Program-made: the position numbers and the translations under genes | Assembly (NCBI GenBank): GCA_010092695.1 | Contig: JAADJJ010000001.1 | Coordinates: 2,976,001 to 3,040,000 of the forward strand | DNA from: Enterobacteriaceae bacterium 4M9 | GTDB lineage: Bacteria > Pseudomonadota > Gammaproteobacteria > Enterobacterales > Enterobacteriaceae | DNA length: 64,000 nucleotides | Direction: 5' to 3' | Notes under the pieces: generated by a model | What the model was told of the DNA's origin: nothing | Seen by the model: the letters and a program-made list of their open reading frames with translations, nothing else | Databases searched by the model: none | In this document: positions 8,304 to 17,589 of the stretch, piece after piece | Layout: each line of letters begins with the position of its first letter | Numbering within the stretch: position 1 is the first letter of the stretch

Positions 8304-8579
8304 TTATTTCTGTGACTGGCCGTCAAGATGCATTTTAAGCAGACTTTCCGGCGGCGGTGGCAGCTGTAAATAATAACCTTGTTCTTCAAGCGCCTGTTTT
8401 ACTTTTTCCAAATCGGCATTGACGAGTTTTTTGCTGCCGTCGAGCGGTAATAACATTGCCAGTTTAGGCTCACCAAAACTGCTCATTAATTCTGGCGGCA
8501 CGCGGGAAAAGTCGTCTTTTTTTTCGACATAAAGATAGGTCTGATCACGTTTCGTACTACGGTAGATTACACAAATCAT
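8304..8579 (-). CDS. ycgL: YcgL domain-containing protein
   Basis: The 91-residue product contains the conserved YcgL core (CVIYRSTKRDQTYLYVEKKDDFSRVP, LPLDGSKKLVNADLEKVK, GYYLQLPPPPE), a small fold of unknown function conserved in gammaproteobacteria. The start at 8579 (MICVIYRS) is the one conserved in the family; the frame stays open upstream without conservation. The ribosome site is weak. It is divergent from minC across about 120 bases that must hold both promoters. Confidence 0.88.
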   Translation of the reverse strand: MICVIYRSTKRDQTYLYVEKKDDFSRVPPELMSSFGEPKLAMLLPLDGSKKLVNADLEKVKQALEEQGYYLQLPPPPESLLKMHLDGQSQK

Positions 8580-8700
8580 TCTTTTGCTCTGATTTCGCCC
8601 GTGGCGACTTGCCTCAATATAGCGCTGACTATAACATGCCTGCTGTACATCGGAATATCGTCCCGCCACTGGGTATAAAACTGAATTGAGTAAGGCCAGG

Positions 8701-9393
8701 ATGTCAAATACGCCAATCGAGCTAAAAGGCAGCAGTTTCACCCTTTCAGTGGTTCATCTTCACCATGCGCAGCCAGAGGTTATCCGCGAGGCACTGCTGG
8801 AAAAAATCGCCCAGGCTCCCGCGTTCTTAAAACATGCGCCCGTTGTGCTTAACGTCGCGGGCCTGTCAGGCCCGGTCGACTGGGCTGCACTTCAGCAGGT
8901 GGTGATTTCAACCGGCCTGCGCATCGTTGGCATTAGCGGCTGCAAAGATAATGCACTGCGTCAGACCATTGAAAATGCCGGTATTCCCCTGCTCACTGGT
9001 GGAAAAGACAAACCGCGAGCGGTCGAAAAACCACCCGCCAACGAGCCGGTTGTCGCCTGCGTCACAAAAACGCGCATAATTGATACGCCAGTACGTTCCG
9101 GTCAGCGCATTTATGCGCCAAACTGTGATCTGGTAGTCACCAACCACGTCAGTGCCGGCGCAGAACTTATCGCAGACGGCAACATTCACATCTATGGTGT
9201 AATGCGTGGTCGCGCACTGGCAGGCGCCAGCGGCGAGCGGGAAGCTCAAATATTTTGTACAGCATTAACAGCAGAGTTGGTTTCCATTGCCGGTGTTTAC
9301 TGGCTCAGTGAACAAATTCCGCCTGATTTTTTTGGCAAAGCGGCCAGACTGCGCCTCGCAGCGGGTGCTTTGACAGTTCAAACTTTTAATTAA
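8701..9393 (+). CDS. minC: Septum site-determining protein MinC
   Basis: Inhibitor of FtsZ ring assembly away from mid-cell. The 230-residue product has an N-terminal FtsZ-binding domain (about 1-100) and a C-terminal beta-helix (about 125-228) that dimerises and binds MinD; the RSGQRIYAP and GRALAGASG segments are typical. The ATG at 8701 (MSNTPIELKG) agrees with E. coli and has AGGCCAGG just upstream. It is the first gene of minCDE. In E. coli ycgJ and pliG lie between ycgL and minC; both are absent. Confidence 0.97.
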   Translation: MSNTPIELKGSSFTLSVVHLHHAQPEVIREALLEKIAQAPAFLKHAPVVLNVAGLSGPVDWAALQQVVISTGLRIVGISGCKDNALRQTIENAGIPLLTGGKDKPRAVEKPPANEPVVACVTKTRIIDTPVRSGQRIYAPNCDLVVTNHVSAGAELIADGNIHIYGVMRGRALAGASGEREAQIFCTALTAELVSIAGVYWLSEQIPPDFFGKAARLRLAAGALTVQTFN

Positions 9394-9416
9394 GCCCTTT
9401 TAACAAGGAATTCTTT

Positions 9417-10229
9417 ATGGCACGCATTATTGTTGTTACATCGGGTAAAGGGGGCGTTGGTAAAACAACCTCCAGCGCGGCCATCGCTACGGGTCTCGCC
9501 CAGAAGGGGAAGAAAACCGTCGTTATCGACTTCGACATTGGCTTGCGTAACCTTGATCTCATCATGGGATGCGAGCGCCGTGTCGTTTACGATTTCGTTA
9601 ACGTTCTTCAGGGTGATGCGACTCTTAATCAGGCGCTTATTAAAGATAAGCGTACTGACAATCTCTTTATTCTCCCGGCATCGCAGACCCGCGATAAAGA
9701 CGCACTGACGCGCGAAGGCGTGGGCAAAGTCCTCGACGAATTAAACAAAATGGAATTTGACTTTGTCGTCTGCGATTCTCCGGCCGGTATCGAAACCGGT
9801 GCTCTGATGGCGCTTTATTATGCTGATGAAGCCATCATTACCACCAACCCGGAAGTCTCTTCCGTACGCGATTCCGACCGCATTCTGGGGATTTTGTCCT
9901 CAAAGTCACGCCGCGCCGAAAACAGCGAAGAACCTATCAAGGAACATCTGTTGTTGACCCGTTATAACCCGGGTCGCGTCAGCCGTGGTGATATGTTAAG
10001 CATGGAAGATGTGCTGGAAATCCTGCGCATACCGCTCATTGGGGTGATCCCGGAAGATCAGTCAGTGCTGCGCGCCTCTAACCAGGGCGAGCCTGTTATC
10101 CTCGACGAAAACTCAGACGCTGGCAAAGCCTATGCGGACGCCGTAGACCGCCTGCTGGGAGAAGAACGTCCTTTCCGCTTCATTGAAGAAGAAAAGAAAG
10201 GTTTCCTCAAACGCCTGTTCGGAGGATAA
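9417..10229 (+). CDS. minD: Septum site-determining ATPase MinD
   Basis: Membrane-bound ATPase whose pole-to-pole oscillation positions MinC. The 270-residue product begins with a deviant Walker A motif KGGVGKTT (residues 11-18, signature lysine K11). The C-terminal amphipathic membrane-targeting helix (EEKKGFLKRLFGG) is intact. AAGGA lies upstream of the ATG, and minE starts three bases after the stop, so translation is probably coupled. Confidence 0.98.
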   Translation: MARIIVVTSGKGGVGKTTSSAAIATGLAQKGKKTVVIDFDIGLRNLDLIMGCERRVVYDFVNVLQGDATLNQALIKDKRTDNLFILPASQTRDKDALTREGVGKVLDELNKMEFDFVVCDSPAGIETGALMALYYADEAIITTNPEVSSVRDSDRILGILSSKSRRAENSEEPIKEHLLLTRYNPGRVSRGDMLSMEDVLEILRIPLIGVIPEDQSVLRASNQGEPVILDENSDAGKAYADAVDRLLGEERPFRFIEEEKKGFLKRLFGG

Positions 10230-10232
10230 GTC

Positions 10233-10499
10233 ATGGCATTACTTGACTTTTTTCTTTCACGAAAAAAGAACACAGCCAATATCGCCAAAGAACGATTACA
10301 GATTATTGTTGCAGAACGCCGTCGTGGTGATTCTGAGCCCCATTATTTGCCGCAGCTTAAGCGCGATATTCTGGATGTGATTTGCAAATACGTGAAAATC
10401 GATCCTGAAATGGTTAGCGTGCAGCTTGAGCAAAAGGGTGAAGATATATCCGTACTTGAACTCAACGTGACGCTCCCGGAAGCGGAAGAATCACGCTAA
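10233..10499 (+). CDS. minE: Cell division topological specificity factor MinE
   Basis: The 88-residue product stimulates MinD ATPase and drives Min oscillation. The N-terminal membrane-contact helix (MALLDFFLSRKKN), the anti-MinCD segment (about 13-31) and the topological specificity domain are all present. It is the last gene of the operon and is followed at once by a strong terminator. Confidence 0.97.
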   Translation: MALLDFFLSRKKNTANIAKERLQIIVAERRRGDSEPHYLPQLKRDILDVICKYVKIDPEMVSVQLEQKGEDISVLELNVTLPEAEESR

Positions 10500-10500
10500 T

Positions 10501-10542
10501 AATAACCCCCGGCAATGTTCGCATTACCGGGGGTTATTTTTT
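10501..10542 (+). terminator. minCDE terminator
   Basis: AATAACCCCCGG pairs with CCGGGGGTTATT around a central loop and is followed by six Ts. It begins one base after the minE stop codon. Confidence 0.93.
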
Positions 10543-10680
10543 ACCACTGCCTTCGCCCTATTCTTCCCGGCATCTGAGTGTCTTTTCTGGCACGTCGATC
10601 ACACTGAGCTTTGTTCTGCCCTTGTGGATCTATTATCACCTTTACTGCCCTATTCGCCGCCCGCAGACGGCGCAGAGATA

Positions 10681-11802
10681 TTAAAAATCAGCCAACAGTG
10701 CAGCAAGACAGCCGTCAAACAGCGCGTGACGCCACCCGCTTGCCAGTTCTGGCAGCGTGGCCGAAGGCTTGAGCTTCCAGTGCCAGTTCAGTAGCTGGTT
10801 AATCTGGCGGCGCGAAGCGATAAGCTCCGGGCTCAATCCCTTTTCTTTCGCCACGTCCTGCACCAGCGCTTTGATGTATTTGAACGCGTTACGATAACCG
10901 GGCATATCAATCAGGTTTGCCACCGGCTCCGGCAGCGCGCTTTCTGGCAGTGCTTTGGCCTCTTCCACAAAGTCGAGCAGGGTTTTACCGTGGAAGCGAA
11001 TTTCGCTGCCGGAGAGGCCCAGGCTATCGAGCTCACCGAGCGTGCCCGGCATATAGCGCGCTACCTGCCACAGGTGTTCTTCACGCACCACAAAATTGAC
11101 TGCCAGATCGCGCTCACGGGCTTTATTTAAGCGCCATGCTGCCATTAGCTTCAGGCACGCCAGTTGGCGCGTGCGCAACTGCCAGGCGTTGCCAATTTCA
11201 CGGTAGGCATCTTCAGGTGCCAGCGGCTCTGCGCGACGCTGTGCCATTAAGCGGCACTCATCCCGGACAGCCTCCAGCCAACCGGTACTGGCGATGTCGT
11301 CCATCAGACGGCGGGCAATCGGCAGCAAATACCAGACGTCCGCTGCGGCATAGTCGAGCTGTTTGTCCGTCAGCGGACGCGCCAGCCAGTCGGTTCGTGA
11401 CTCACTCTTATCCAGCACCACGCCGCTGTAGGTTTCTACCATGGTGGCAAAACCAGTCGAGAGCGGATGATTAAGAAACGCCGCCAGCACCTGGGTGTCG
11501 ATAAACGGCACCGGCATCGTGCCAAAGGCATTGAGGAATACCTCCAGGTCTTCGCTGCCAGCGTGCAGGTACTTGGTCACCGCTTCATCAAGCAACAGCG
11601 CACGAAACGCGCTCATATCCTGGATAGCTAACGGGTCGATAAGCGATACGGTTTCGCCGTCGTAAAGCTGAATCAGGCCGAGCTGCGGGTAGTAGGTACG
11701 GGTGCGAACAAACTCGGTATCCAGCGCCACCGCAGGCGCACGGCGCGCCTGCTCACACACGGCTACCAGGCGTTCTTCATCGGTAATTATTTGATAATTC
11801 AA
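10681..11802 (-). CDS. rnd: Ribonuclease D
   Basis: A 3'-5' exoribonuclease that trims tRNA precursors. The 373-residue product has the DEDDy exonuclease domain first (D28 and E30 in LDTEF; DYAAADVWYL near 150) and two HRDC domains after residue 210. The start codon at 11802 is TTG; E. coli rnd is known to use the same rare start, and the protein N-terminus MNYQIIT aligns with it. It lies downstream of fadD on the same strand, but a terminator hairpin stands between them. Confidence 0.94.
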   Translation of the reverse strand: MNYQIITDEERLVAVCEQARRAPAVALDTEFVRTRTYYPQLGLIQLYDGETVSLIDPLAIQDMSAFRALLLDEAVTKYLHAGSEDLEVFLNAFGTMPVPFIDTQVLAAFLNHPLSTGFATMVETYSGVVLDKSESRTDWLARPLTDKQLDYAAADVWYLLPIARRLMDDIASTGWLEAVRDECRLMAQRRAEPLAPEDAYREIGNAWQLRTRQLACLKLMAAWRLNKARERDLAVNFVVREEHLWQVARYMPGTLGELDSLGLSGSEIRFHGKTLLDFVEEAKALPESALPEPVANLIDMPGYRNAFKYIKALVQDVAKEKGLSPELIASRRQINQLLNWHWKLKPSATLPELASGWRHALFDGCLAALLADF

Positions 11803-11827
11803 ATCGTATTCTCTTTCTCTGGCCCAT

Positions 11828-11850
11828 AAAAAACGCCGGCGTGGCCGGCG
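11828..11850 (-). terminator. Terminator between fadD and rnd
   Basis: On the minus strand AACGCCGGC pairs with GCCGGCGTT across a three-base loop, followed by six Ts. It would end most fadD transcripts before rnd. Confidence 0.85.
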
Positions 11851-11870
11851 TTCGGGTAACTGACCTGGGT

Positions 11871-13556
11871 TCAGGCACTATTGTTGCTTTTCTTGTTGGC
11901 TTCGTCACGCAGTTCTCGACGTAAAATTTTACCCACGTTAGATTTGGGCAACTCGTCGCGAAACTCCACCTTCTTCGGTACTTTGTAACCGGTGAGGTTG
12001 CGTCGGCAAAAGGCAATCAGCGCCTCTTCCGTCAGTGAGGCGTCTTTTTTCACCACGAAGATTTTCACCGCTTCACCGCTGGCTTCCGACTCAACGCCGA
12101 CTGCGGCCACTTCCTGCACGCCGTCGTGCTGCATCACCACATCTTCGATTTCGTTGGGATAGACGTTAAAGCCAGAAACCAGGATCATGTCCTTTTTGCG
12201 GTCAACAATGCGCATAAAGCCTTCATCATCCATCACCGCGATGTCGCCCGTGTGCAGCCAACCGCCCTTCATGATTTCATCGGTCGCATCAGGTCGGTTC
12301 CAGTACCCGACCATTACCTGTGGGCCGCGCACGCACAATTCACCTGGCTCCCCTTTCGCCACTTCATTGTCATCTTCGTCCACCAGCTTCACGTCGGTTG
12401 ACGGCACCGGAAGGCCAATGCTGCCGCTGTGGTAATCGATATCATACGGGTTAACGCTCACCAGCGGCGCGCATTCCGTCAGCCCATAGCCTTCCAGCAA
12501 ATAGTGGCCGGTGAGTTTTTCCCAGCGCTCGGCCACCACATGCTGCACCGGCATCCCGCCACCGGCCGCCATATTCATATGCGAAAAATCCAGCTTATTG
12601 AACTCGCTGTTGTTCAACAGCGCATTGAACAACGTGTTCACGCCGGTCATGGCGGTAAACGGATATTTACTCAACTCCTTCACCATGCCGGGGATATCAC
12701 GCGGGTTGGTGATAAGCAGGTTCTGCCCACCGAGGTCGATAAACAGCAGGCAGTTAATGGTCAGCGCAAAAATGTGGTACAGCGGCAGCGCCGTCACCAC
12801 CAGCTCACGCTGCTCGTGCAGCAACGCCCCGTAGGTAGCCTTCACCTGTTCAAGGTTTGCCAGCATATTGCGATGGCTGAGCATGGCACCTTTAGCAACA
12901 CCCGTGGTGCCGCCGGTATATTGCAGGAAGGCAATATCGTCGCCGCTCACTTCCGGTTTGATGTACTGCATGCGGTAACCTGCCTGCAACGCACGGCGAA
13001 ACGACGTTGCGTGCGGCAGATTGTATTTCGGTACCAGACGTTTGACATATTTGACCACAAAGTTAACCAGCGTCCCTTTTGCCGTGGAAAGCTGGTCGCC
13101 CATGCGGGTCAGAATAACGTGCTTAACGCCGGTTTTATCAACGACTTTTTCCAGCGTGTGCGCGAAGTTGGAGACAATAACAATGGCGCTGGCCCCGCTG
13201 TCGTTAAGCTGGTGCTCCAGCTCGCGCGGCGTGTAGAGCGGGTTAACGTTCACCACCACCATGCCCGCGCGCAGAATGCCAAACAGCGCAACCGGATACT
13301 GCAACAGGTTGGGCATCATCAGCGCCACACGGTCGCCTCTTTTAAGCCCCAACCCTTCCTGCAGGTAAGCGGCAAAGGCGCGGCTGCGCTCTTCAAGTTT
13401 ACGAAAGGTCATCACCTCGCCCATGTTGATAAAGGCGGGGCTGTCGGCAAAGCGGGTCGCTGCGCGTTCAAAAAGATCAACCAGAGATAAATAACGATCG
13501 GGATTGATGTTCGCCGGAACATCATCCGGATAGCGATTAAGCCAAACTTTCTGCAA
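11871..13556 (-). CDS. fadD: Long-chain acyl-CoA synthetase FadD
   Basis: Activates exogenous long-chain fatty acids to acyl-CoA at the inner membrane, coupling uptake to beta-oxidation. The adenylate-forming enzyme shows the ATP motif YTGGTTGVAKG (213-223 from the chosen start) and the FACS motif GWLHTGD...RIVDRKKD near 430-455. I chose the TTG at 13556, preceded by GAGGTGA: it gives 561 residues, the E. coli length, and E. coli fadD also starts with TTG. A GTG/ATG pair 33-36 bases upstream is open but has a poor ribosome site. A FadR operator lies in its promoter region. Confidence 0.95.
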   Translation of the reverse strand: MQKVWLNRYPDDVPANINPDRYLSLVDLFERAATRFADSPAFINMGEVMTFRKLEERSRAFAAYLQEGLGLKRGDRVALMMPNLLQYPVALFGILRAGMVVVNVNPLYTPRELEHQLNDSGASAIVIVSNFAHTLEKVVDKTGVKHVILTRMGDQLSTAKGTLVNFVVKYVKRLVPKYNLPHATSFRRALQAGYRMQYIKPEVSGDDIAFLQYTGGTTGVAKGAMLSHRNMLANLEQVKATYGALLHEQRELVVTALPLYHIFALTINCLLFIDLGGQNLLITNPRDIPGMVKELSKYPFTAMTGVNTLFNALLNNSEFNKLDFSHMNMAAGGGMPVQHVVAERWEKLTGHYLLEGYGLTECAPLVSVNPYDIDYHSGSIGLPVPSTDVKLVDEDDNEVAKGEPGELCVRGPQVMVGYWNRPDATDEIMKGGWLHTGDIAVMDDEGFMRIVDRKKDMILVSGFNVYPNEIEDVVMQHDGVQEVAAVGVESEASGEAVKIFVVKKDASLTEEALIAFCRRNLTGYKVPKKVEFRDELPKSNVGKILRRELRDEANKKSNNSA

Positions 13557-13628
13557 GGTTTCACCTCTGAAATTATTATTCGTCGTCATCACAACCCCGG
13601 GTTTTCAGCAAACTGTTAACATAATATT

Positions 13629-13645
13629 AACTCAGCGTACCAGTT
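13629..13645 (-). promoter_or_regulatory. FadR operator upstream of fadD
   Basis: Read on the minus strand the site is AACTGGTACGCTGAGTT, close to the known FadR operator form of the fadD promoter (AnCTGGTnnGnnnAGTT). It lies 73-89 bases before the fadD start, so FadR encoded at 1.8-2.5 kb should repress fadD. Confidence 0.8.
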
Positions 13646-13799
13646 TGGTTATTAACCCGTTAGCAGGTTGCGAAGCCCATCACTAAATATTTTCGTTCCG
13701 TCCTGGAAACAAAGAGACAGCGAACCAGTCGCTGTCTAAAATACTTTAAATTCAATAAATTATTCAGTCACGAAGGTCTGGACCTGTGCCGGGCCGGGA

Positions 13800-14363
13800 T
13801 TATACCAGCCGCCCCATGGCCCCCAGGGTCCCCCCCCAGTAGCCGTGACGGCGCGGACCGGGTCCGCCCCACAGCCACGGATCTATCGGCTGCGGCGGCA
13901 TTACCACCTGTTGCTGCACGCGCCAGCGCTTAAAGCCGTCTGCCTGCATCACCATGAAGGTATAAGTCGATTCACCGATTTTGCCCTGCTCGGTACCGGT
14001 TATCGGTCCAACCACGGTCACCAGCTGGTTGCGAAAATCGACCGGGTCGAGAAAGCCGTAGACATCAGCCAGAATGCGCCCGCGTGACGGCGTTCCCAGC
14101 AGCGGTGCCGCCATGTCGTCGAGTGGCATAGTGGCAATTTCCAGCCGTGTTTTTCCCTGCAGGTTCTGAATATTGACCACTTTGCCGCCAAAGCGCGCTT
14201 CCTGCCCGACATACAGCTGCGGTGCGTTCATCACCCGCACCAAATCCTGCTGCGGCGTGGGGCTGGTTCCTTTAATGGCATCTGGCACCGTTGCGCACCC
14301 GCTCAGGGCCAGCGTCAACGCTGCGACTAATAGTAAGCCTGCTTTTTTCATTTGCACCGCCAT
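13800..14363 (-). CDS. yeaY: Slp family outer-membrane lipoprotein YeaY, frameshifted C-terminus
   Basis: A lipoprotein signal with lipobox LSGC is followed by the Slp domain (PDAIKGTSPTPQQDLVRVM, GGKVV, GFLDPVDFRNQLVTVVGPITG), as in E. coli YeaY. The start at 14363 has AAGGAG eight bases upstream. The frame as read ends at 13800 with 187 residues and an unrelated tail. Removing one G from the run of eight Gs (13830-13837, minus strand) restores a reading frame that ends at 13760 with NPGPAQVQTFVTE, matching the family C-terminus. So this is a one-base indel in a homopolymer: a sequencing error, a real mutation or a slippage switch. It probably follows tsaB in one transcript. Confidence 0.88.
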   Translation of the reverse strand: MAVQMKKAGLLLVAALTLALSGCATVPDAIKGTSPTPQQDLVRVMNAPQLYVGQEARFGGKVVNIQNLQGKTRLEIATMPLDDMAAPLLGTPSRGRILADVYGFLDPVDFRNQLVTVVGPITGTEQGKIGESTYTFMVMQADGFKRWRVQQQVVMPPQPIDPWLWGGPGPRRHGYWGGTLGAMGRLV

Positions 14364-14400
14364 GTTGTTGCTCCTTAACCCATGCCTGAAACACGGGCCG

Positions 14401-15096
14401 TTATTCGCGCCCCGGCAGCTTCTTCCACGCAACCTCATTGCGCAGATAGACTGGCTCGGCGTTTTCAGCCGCAACGGTGCGGCCTTGCGCCACGCTATAA
14501 TGCGCCAGCGGCAGCATATCTTCCGCGGCGGGCAACAGCACCCCGCCATCCTCTAATTCAAGCCCGCAGTCACGACCCAAATCTGGCCACGCCTGCCAGC
14601 CTGTACCTACTGTAGCCCAGCGCCCATCAAGCTGCTTCAACCGCTCGGCAACGGCCTCTGGCTTCAACACCGCTTCGGTCGCTTCGCCCTGCCAGCTACC
14701 GTCAGCATTGCGCTGGTACTCAGCCCAGTACACTTCACCCATACGCGCATCAATAGCCGCCAGCACGCGCGTGGCACCGCTTTTACGAAACGCGCCCTGC
14801 GCCATTGTGGCTAGCGTTGACACGCCCACCATCGGCAACGCTGCACCTAACGCCAGCCCCTGGGCAATGCCGATGCCGATGCGCACGCCGGTAAAGCTGC
14901 CCGGCCCACGACCAAACGCCAGCGCTTGTATGTCAGACAAATTAACCGCGCCCTGGTTCAGGATATCGCGCACCATGGGCAATATCCTCTGAGTATGTTC
15001 ACGCGGGCAAAGTTCAAAATGACTCAGGGTGGTGTCGTCCAGCCCCAGCGCCACGGAACAGGCCTCTGTGGCGGTATCGATAGCGAGAATTCGCAT
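14401..15096 (-). CDS. tsaB: tRNA threonylcarbamoyladenosine biosynthesis protein TsaB
   Basis: Non-catalytic partner of TsaD in forming N6-threonylcarbamoyladenosine at tRNA position 37; it holds the TsaBDE complex together. The 231-residue product has an ASKHA fold with MRILAIDTATEACSVAL at the start and GRGPGSFTGVRIGIGIAQGL near residue 62. It lies 69 bases downstream of yoaA and 37 upstream of the slp-family gene on the same strand, the arrangement found in E. coli. Confidence 0.95.
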   Translation of the reverse strand: MRILAIDTATEACSVALGLDDTTLSHFELCPREHTQRILPMVRDILNQGAVNLSDIQALAFGRGPGSFTGVRIGIGIAQGLALGAALPMVGVSTLATMAQGAFRKSGATRVLAAIDARMGEVYWAEYQRNADGSWQGEATEAVLKPEAVAERLKQLDGRWATVGTGWQAWPDLGRDCGLELEDGGVLLPAAEDMLPLAHYSVAQGRTVAAENAEPVYLRNEVAWKKLPGRE

Positions 15097-15165
15097 AGCT
15101 CAGTCAACCTCGGTGACGGTGCAGGGAGAAAAAACGGCGCGCATCATACCACAGTATGATGCACT

Positions 15166-17076
15166 TTACTGTTCAGACGGCGCGGTCAGGAAGGCAACCG
15201 CGCGTTTTATGTCCCGCGTGCGCGGTGACGGTGGCAGGCTGTTGAGAAACACCTCGCCATATGGACGTGAGACCAGACGCTCATCGCAAATCACCAGCAC
15301 ACCGCGATCGTCAATATCGCGGATAAGACGCCCGACGCCCTGTTTAAGCGCGATAACCGCTTCCGGCAACTGGACGTCGTTAAACGGATCAACCCCGCGC
15401 AGGCGGCAGTCTTCCATACGCGCCTTCAGCAGCGGATCGTCCGGCGAGGTAAACGGCAGCTTGTCGATAATCACCAGCGACAGCGCATCACCACGCACGT
15501 CAACGCCTTCCCAGAAGCTGCTGGTGGCAACCAGCAGTGCGTTTCCGGCCTCGACAAACTGTGCAAGCAGCTGGCCTTTGCTGGTTTCACCCTGTAGCAG
15601 CACCGGTAACGTCATGGTGGCGCGAAACTCGGCGGCCAGCTCGCGCATCATGGCGTGCGAGGTGCACAGCATAAAGCAGCGGCCATTATTCGCCTCAATC
15701 ATCGGACGCAGCATTTGCGCCAGGCGCCGCGCCGCGCCCGGCTGGCGCGCCATCGGCAGCGCACGCGGCACACACAAGAGTGCCTGGCGCTCATAATCAA
15801 ACGGGCTTGGCAGCAGCAGCGATTCGGCATCGGTAATCCCAAGCCGGTCGGTGAAGTGACTGAGTTTGTCATTAACCGACAACGTTGCCGAGGTAAACAC
15901 CCAGCCGCCCTTACGCTGCTCCATCACGTCACGGAATTTCTCCGCCACGGTAAGCGGCGTCAGCGCCAGCGTAAAGTGACGCGAGGTGCATTCGTACCAG
16001 TAGCTGTAGCCCGGCTGGCTGGTTTCTTTCAGGCGCTTAAGACGGGCGCGATACAGCGTGGCACGCTCAAATGCCGCATCGAGTATCGCCGAACGGCCCA
16101 GCGACAGCTTTGCCACGTCGTAGCACAGCTCCAGCGCATCATCGAGCAACAGCAACGCACGTTGAATACTGGCATCGGCCAGCAGGTCGCGCAGGTTACC
16201 GCGATAACCCGGCTCACCCAGTTGTAACCGGAAATCCTGCGCACTCTGTGCCAGCCGATCGGCACATTTTTGCAACTGCTGGGTGTCTTTGACTTCGGTA
16301 CGATAGGCAAGGGTGTAATCTTTCGCCAGATCCAGTAACTGGCGGCTGGAGAGCGACTGGCCGAAATACTGGCTGGCGATATCGGGAATTTGGTGGGCTT
16401 CGTCAAAGATGGTGACGTCGGCTTCGGGAATAAGCTCGGCAAAACCGCTCTCTTTAACCACCATGTCTGCCAGATACAGGTGGTGGTTTACCACCACGAT
16501 ATCGGCATCCATCGCTTTTTTACGCGCTTTGACCACAAAGCACTCTTTATACAAGGGGCAGTCAGCGCCAAGACAGTTGTCGTTGGTGCTGGTCACCAGC
16601 GGCCACACCGCTGAGTCTTCGGCCACATCCAGGCAGGTGCTGATATCACCATCGACAGTCTCTGACGACCAGCTACGCAGGCGCACCACTTCGCTTAAAA
16701 GCTGCACCGGCAGGTCACCGCCCGCCAGCGCCTGCTGCTCCAGACGCTCAAGGCACAGATAGTTAGAGCGCCCTTTCAGTAGCGCCAGCCGTCCGGTGTA
16801 TTCCAGCGCTTTGCGTACCGTCGGGAGGTCACGGCTGTAAAGCTGATCCTGAAGCGCCTTTGAACCGGTGGAGATGATGACTTTTTTACCCGAGCGCAGC
16901 GCCGGTGCCAGGTAGGCGTAAGTTTTACCGGTGCCGGTACCGGCCTCAACCACCAGCTGGCTACCGGTGTCAATGGCTTTTGTCACCGCCAGTGCCATCT
17001 GGCGCTGCGGCTCACGCGGTTTAAAGCCGGGAATGGCTCGCGCCAGTTGGCCATCTGATGCAAAATCGTCCGTCAC
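15166..17076 (-). CDS. yoaA: DinG-like Fe-S DNA helicase YoaA
   Basis: XPD/DinG-type superfamily 2 helicase of 636 residues. In E. coli YoaA works with the DNA polymerase III chi subunit in tolerance of replication-blocking damage. The Walker A motif is EAGTGTGKT (44-52), the four Fe-S cysteines are C108, C168, C173 and C179, and the DEAH box is at 225-228; the C-terminal motif QGVGRLIRD is intact. The start codon is GTG at 17076 with AGGGGG upstream. It is the likely first gene of a yoaA-tsaB-slp transcript. Confidence 0.94.
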   Translation of the reverse strand: MTDDFASDGQLARAIPGFKPREPQRQMALAVTKAIDTGSQLVVEAGTGTGKTYAYLAPALRSGKKVIISTGSKALQDQLYSRDLPTVRKALEYTGRLALLKGRSNYLCLERLEQQALAGGDLPVQLLSEVVRLRSWSSETVDGDISTCLDVAEDSAVWPLVTSTNDNCLGADCPLYKECFVVKARKKAMDADIVVVNHHLYLADMVVKESGFAELIPEADVTIFDEAHQIPDIASQYFGQSLSSRQLLDLAKDYTLAYRTEVKDTQQLQKCADRLAQSAQDFRLQLGEPGYRGNLRDLLADASIQRALLLLDDALELCYDVAKLSLGRSAILDAAFERATLYRARLKRLKETSQPGYSYWYECTSRHFTLALTPLTVAEKFRDVMEQRKGGWVFTSATLSVNDKLSHFTDRLGITDAESLLLPSPFDYERQALLCVPRALPMARQPGAARRLAQMLRPMIEANNGRCFMLCTSHAMMRELAAEFRATMTLPVLLQGETSKGQLLAQFVEAGNALLVATSSFWEGVDVRGDALSLVIIDKLPFTSPDDPLLKARMEDCRLRGVDPFNDVQLPEAVIALKQGVGRLIRDIDDRGVLVICDERLVSRPYGEVFLNSLPPSPRTRDIKRAVAFLTAPSEQ

Positions 17077-17208
17077 GCTACCCCCTGGAAAAATTCCCAG
17101 TGATTATGTCAGGGCCGTGGGGCTAACGCCAGTGAAGAGGTGACGCGCCTGGCTGATTGTGGCAGGCTTGGCATCTTTATATTCACGCTACGAAAGGAAC
17201 CACACGCT

Positions 17209-17556
17209 ATGTCTATTGTGCGTATTAAGCCGGAAGCCCGCTGGTCAGACGCGGTCATTCATAACCACACGCTGTATTACACGGGCGTGCCGGAGAATCT
17301 TGAGGCAGATGCATTCGAGCAGACGCAAAATACGCTGCAACAGATTGATGAGATGCTGGCCGAACAGGGCAGCGATAAAACCCGCATCCTTGATGCGACG
17401 ATTTTTCTCGCTGATAAAGCCGATTTTGCCGACATGAACCGCGCCTGGGATGCCTGGGTTGTTGCCGGTCATGCGCCGGTGCGCTGCACCGTGCAGGCCA
17501 CACTGATGAAAGCGGCGTTTAAGGTCGAAATAAAAATTATCGCCGCCGTAGACTGA
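17209..17556 (+). CDS. yoaB: RidA family protein YoaB
   Basis: The 115-residue product is a Rid/YjgF family member. Relatives hydrolyse reactive enamine/imine intermediates; the YoaB substrate is unknown. The conserved arginine lies in HAPVRCTVQATL near residue 90, and YYTGVP is near 23. The ATG at 17209 (MSIVRIKPEARW) was chosen by family alignment, with AAAGGA upstream. It is transcribed divergently from yoaA and convergently with yoaH. Confidence 0.92.
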   Translation: MSIVRIKPEARWSDAVIHNHTLYYTGVPENLEADAFEQTQNTLQQIDEMLAEQGSDKTRILDATIFLADKADFADMNRAWDAWVVAGHAPVRCTVQATLMKAAFKVEIKIIAAVD

Positions 17557-17589
17557 TGCTTCTTCACCTCTTCGCCTGAAGAGGTGAAT

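Noticed and set aside
12429..13490. 353-codon frame antisense to fadD
   Set aside because: Shadow of the GC-skewed codon pattern of fadD; product is His/Gln-rich without family features.
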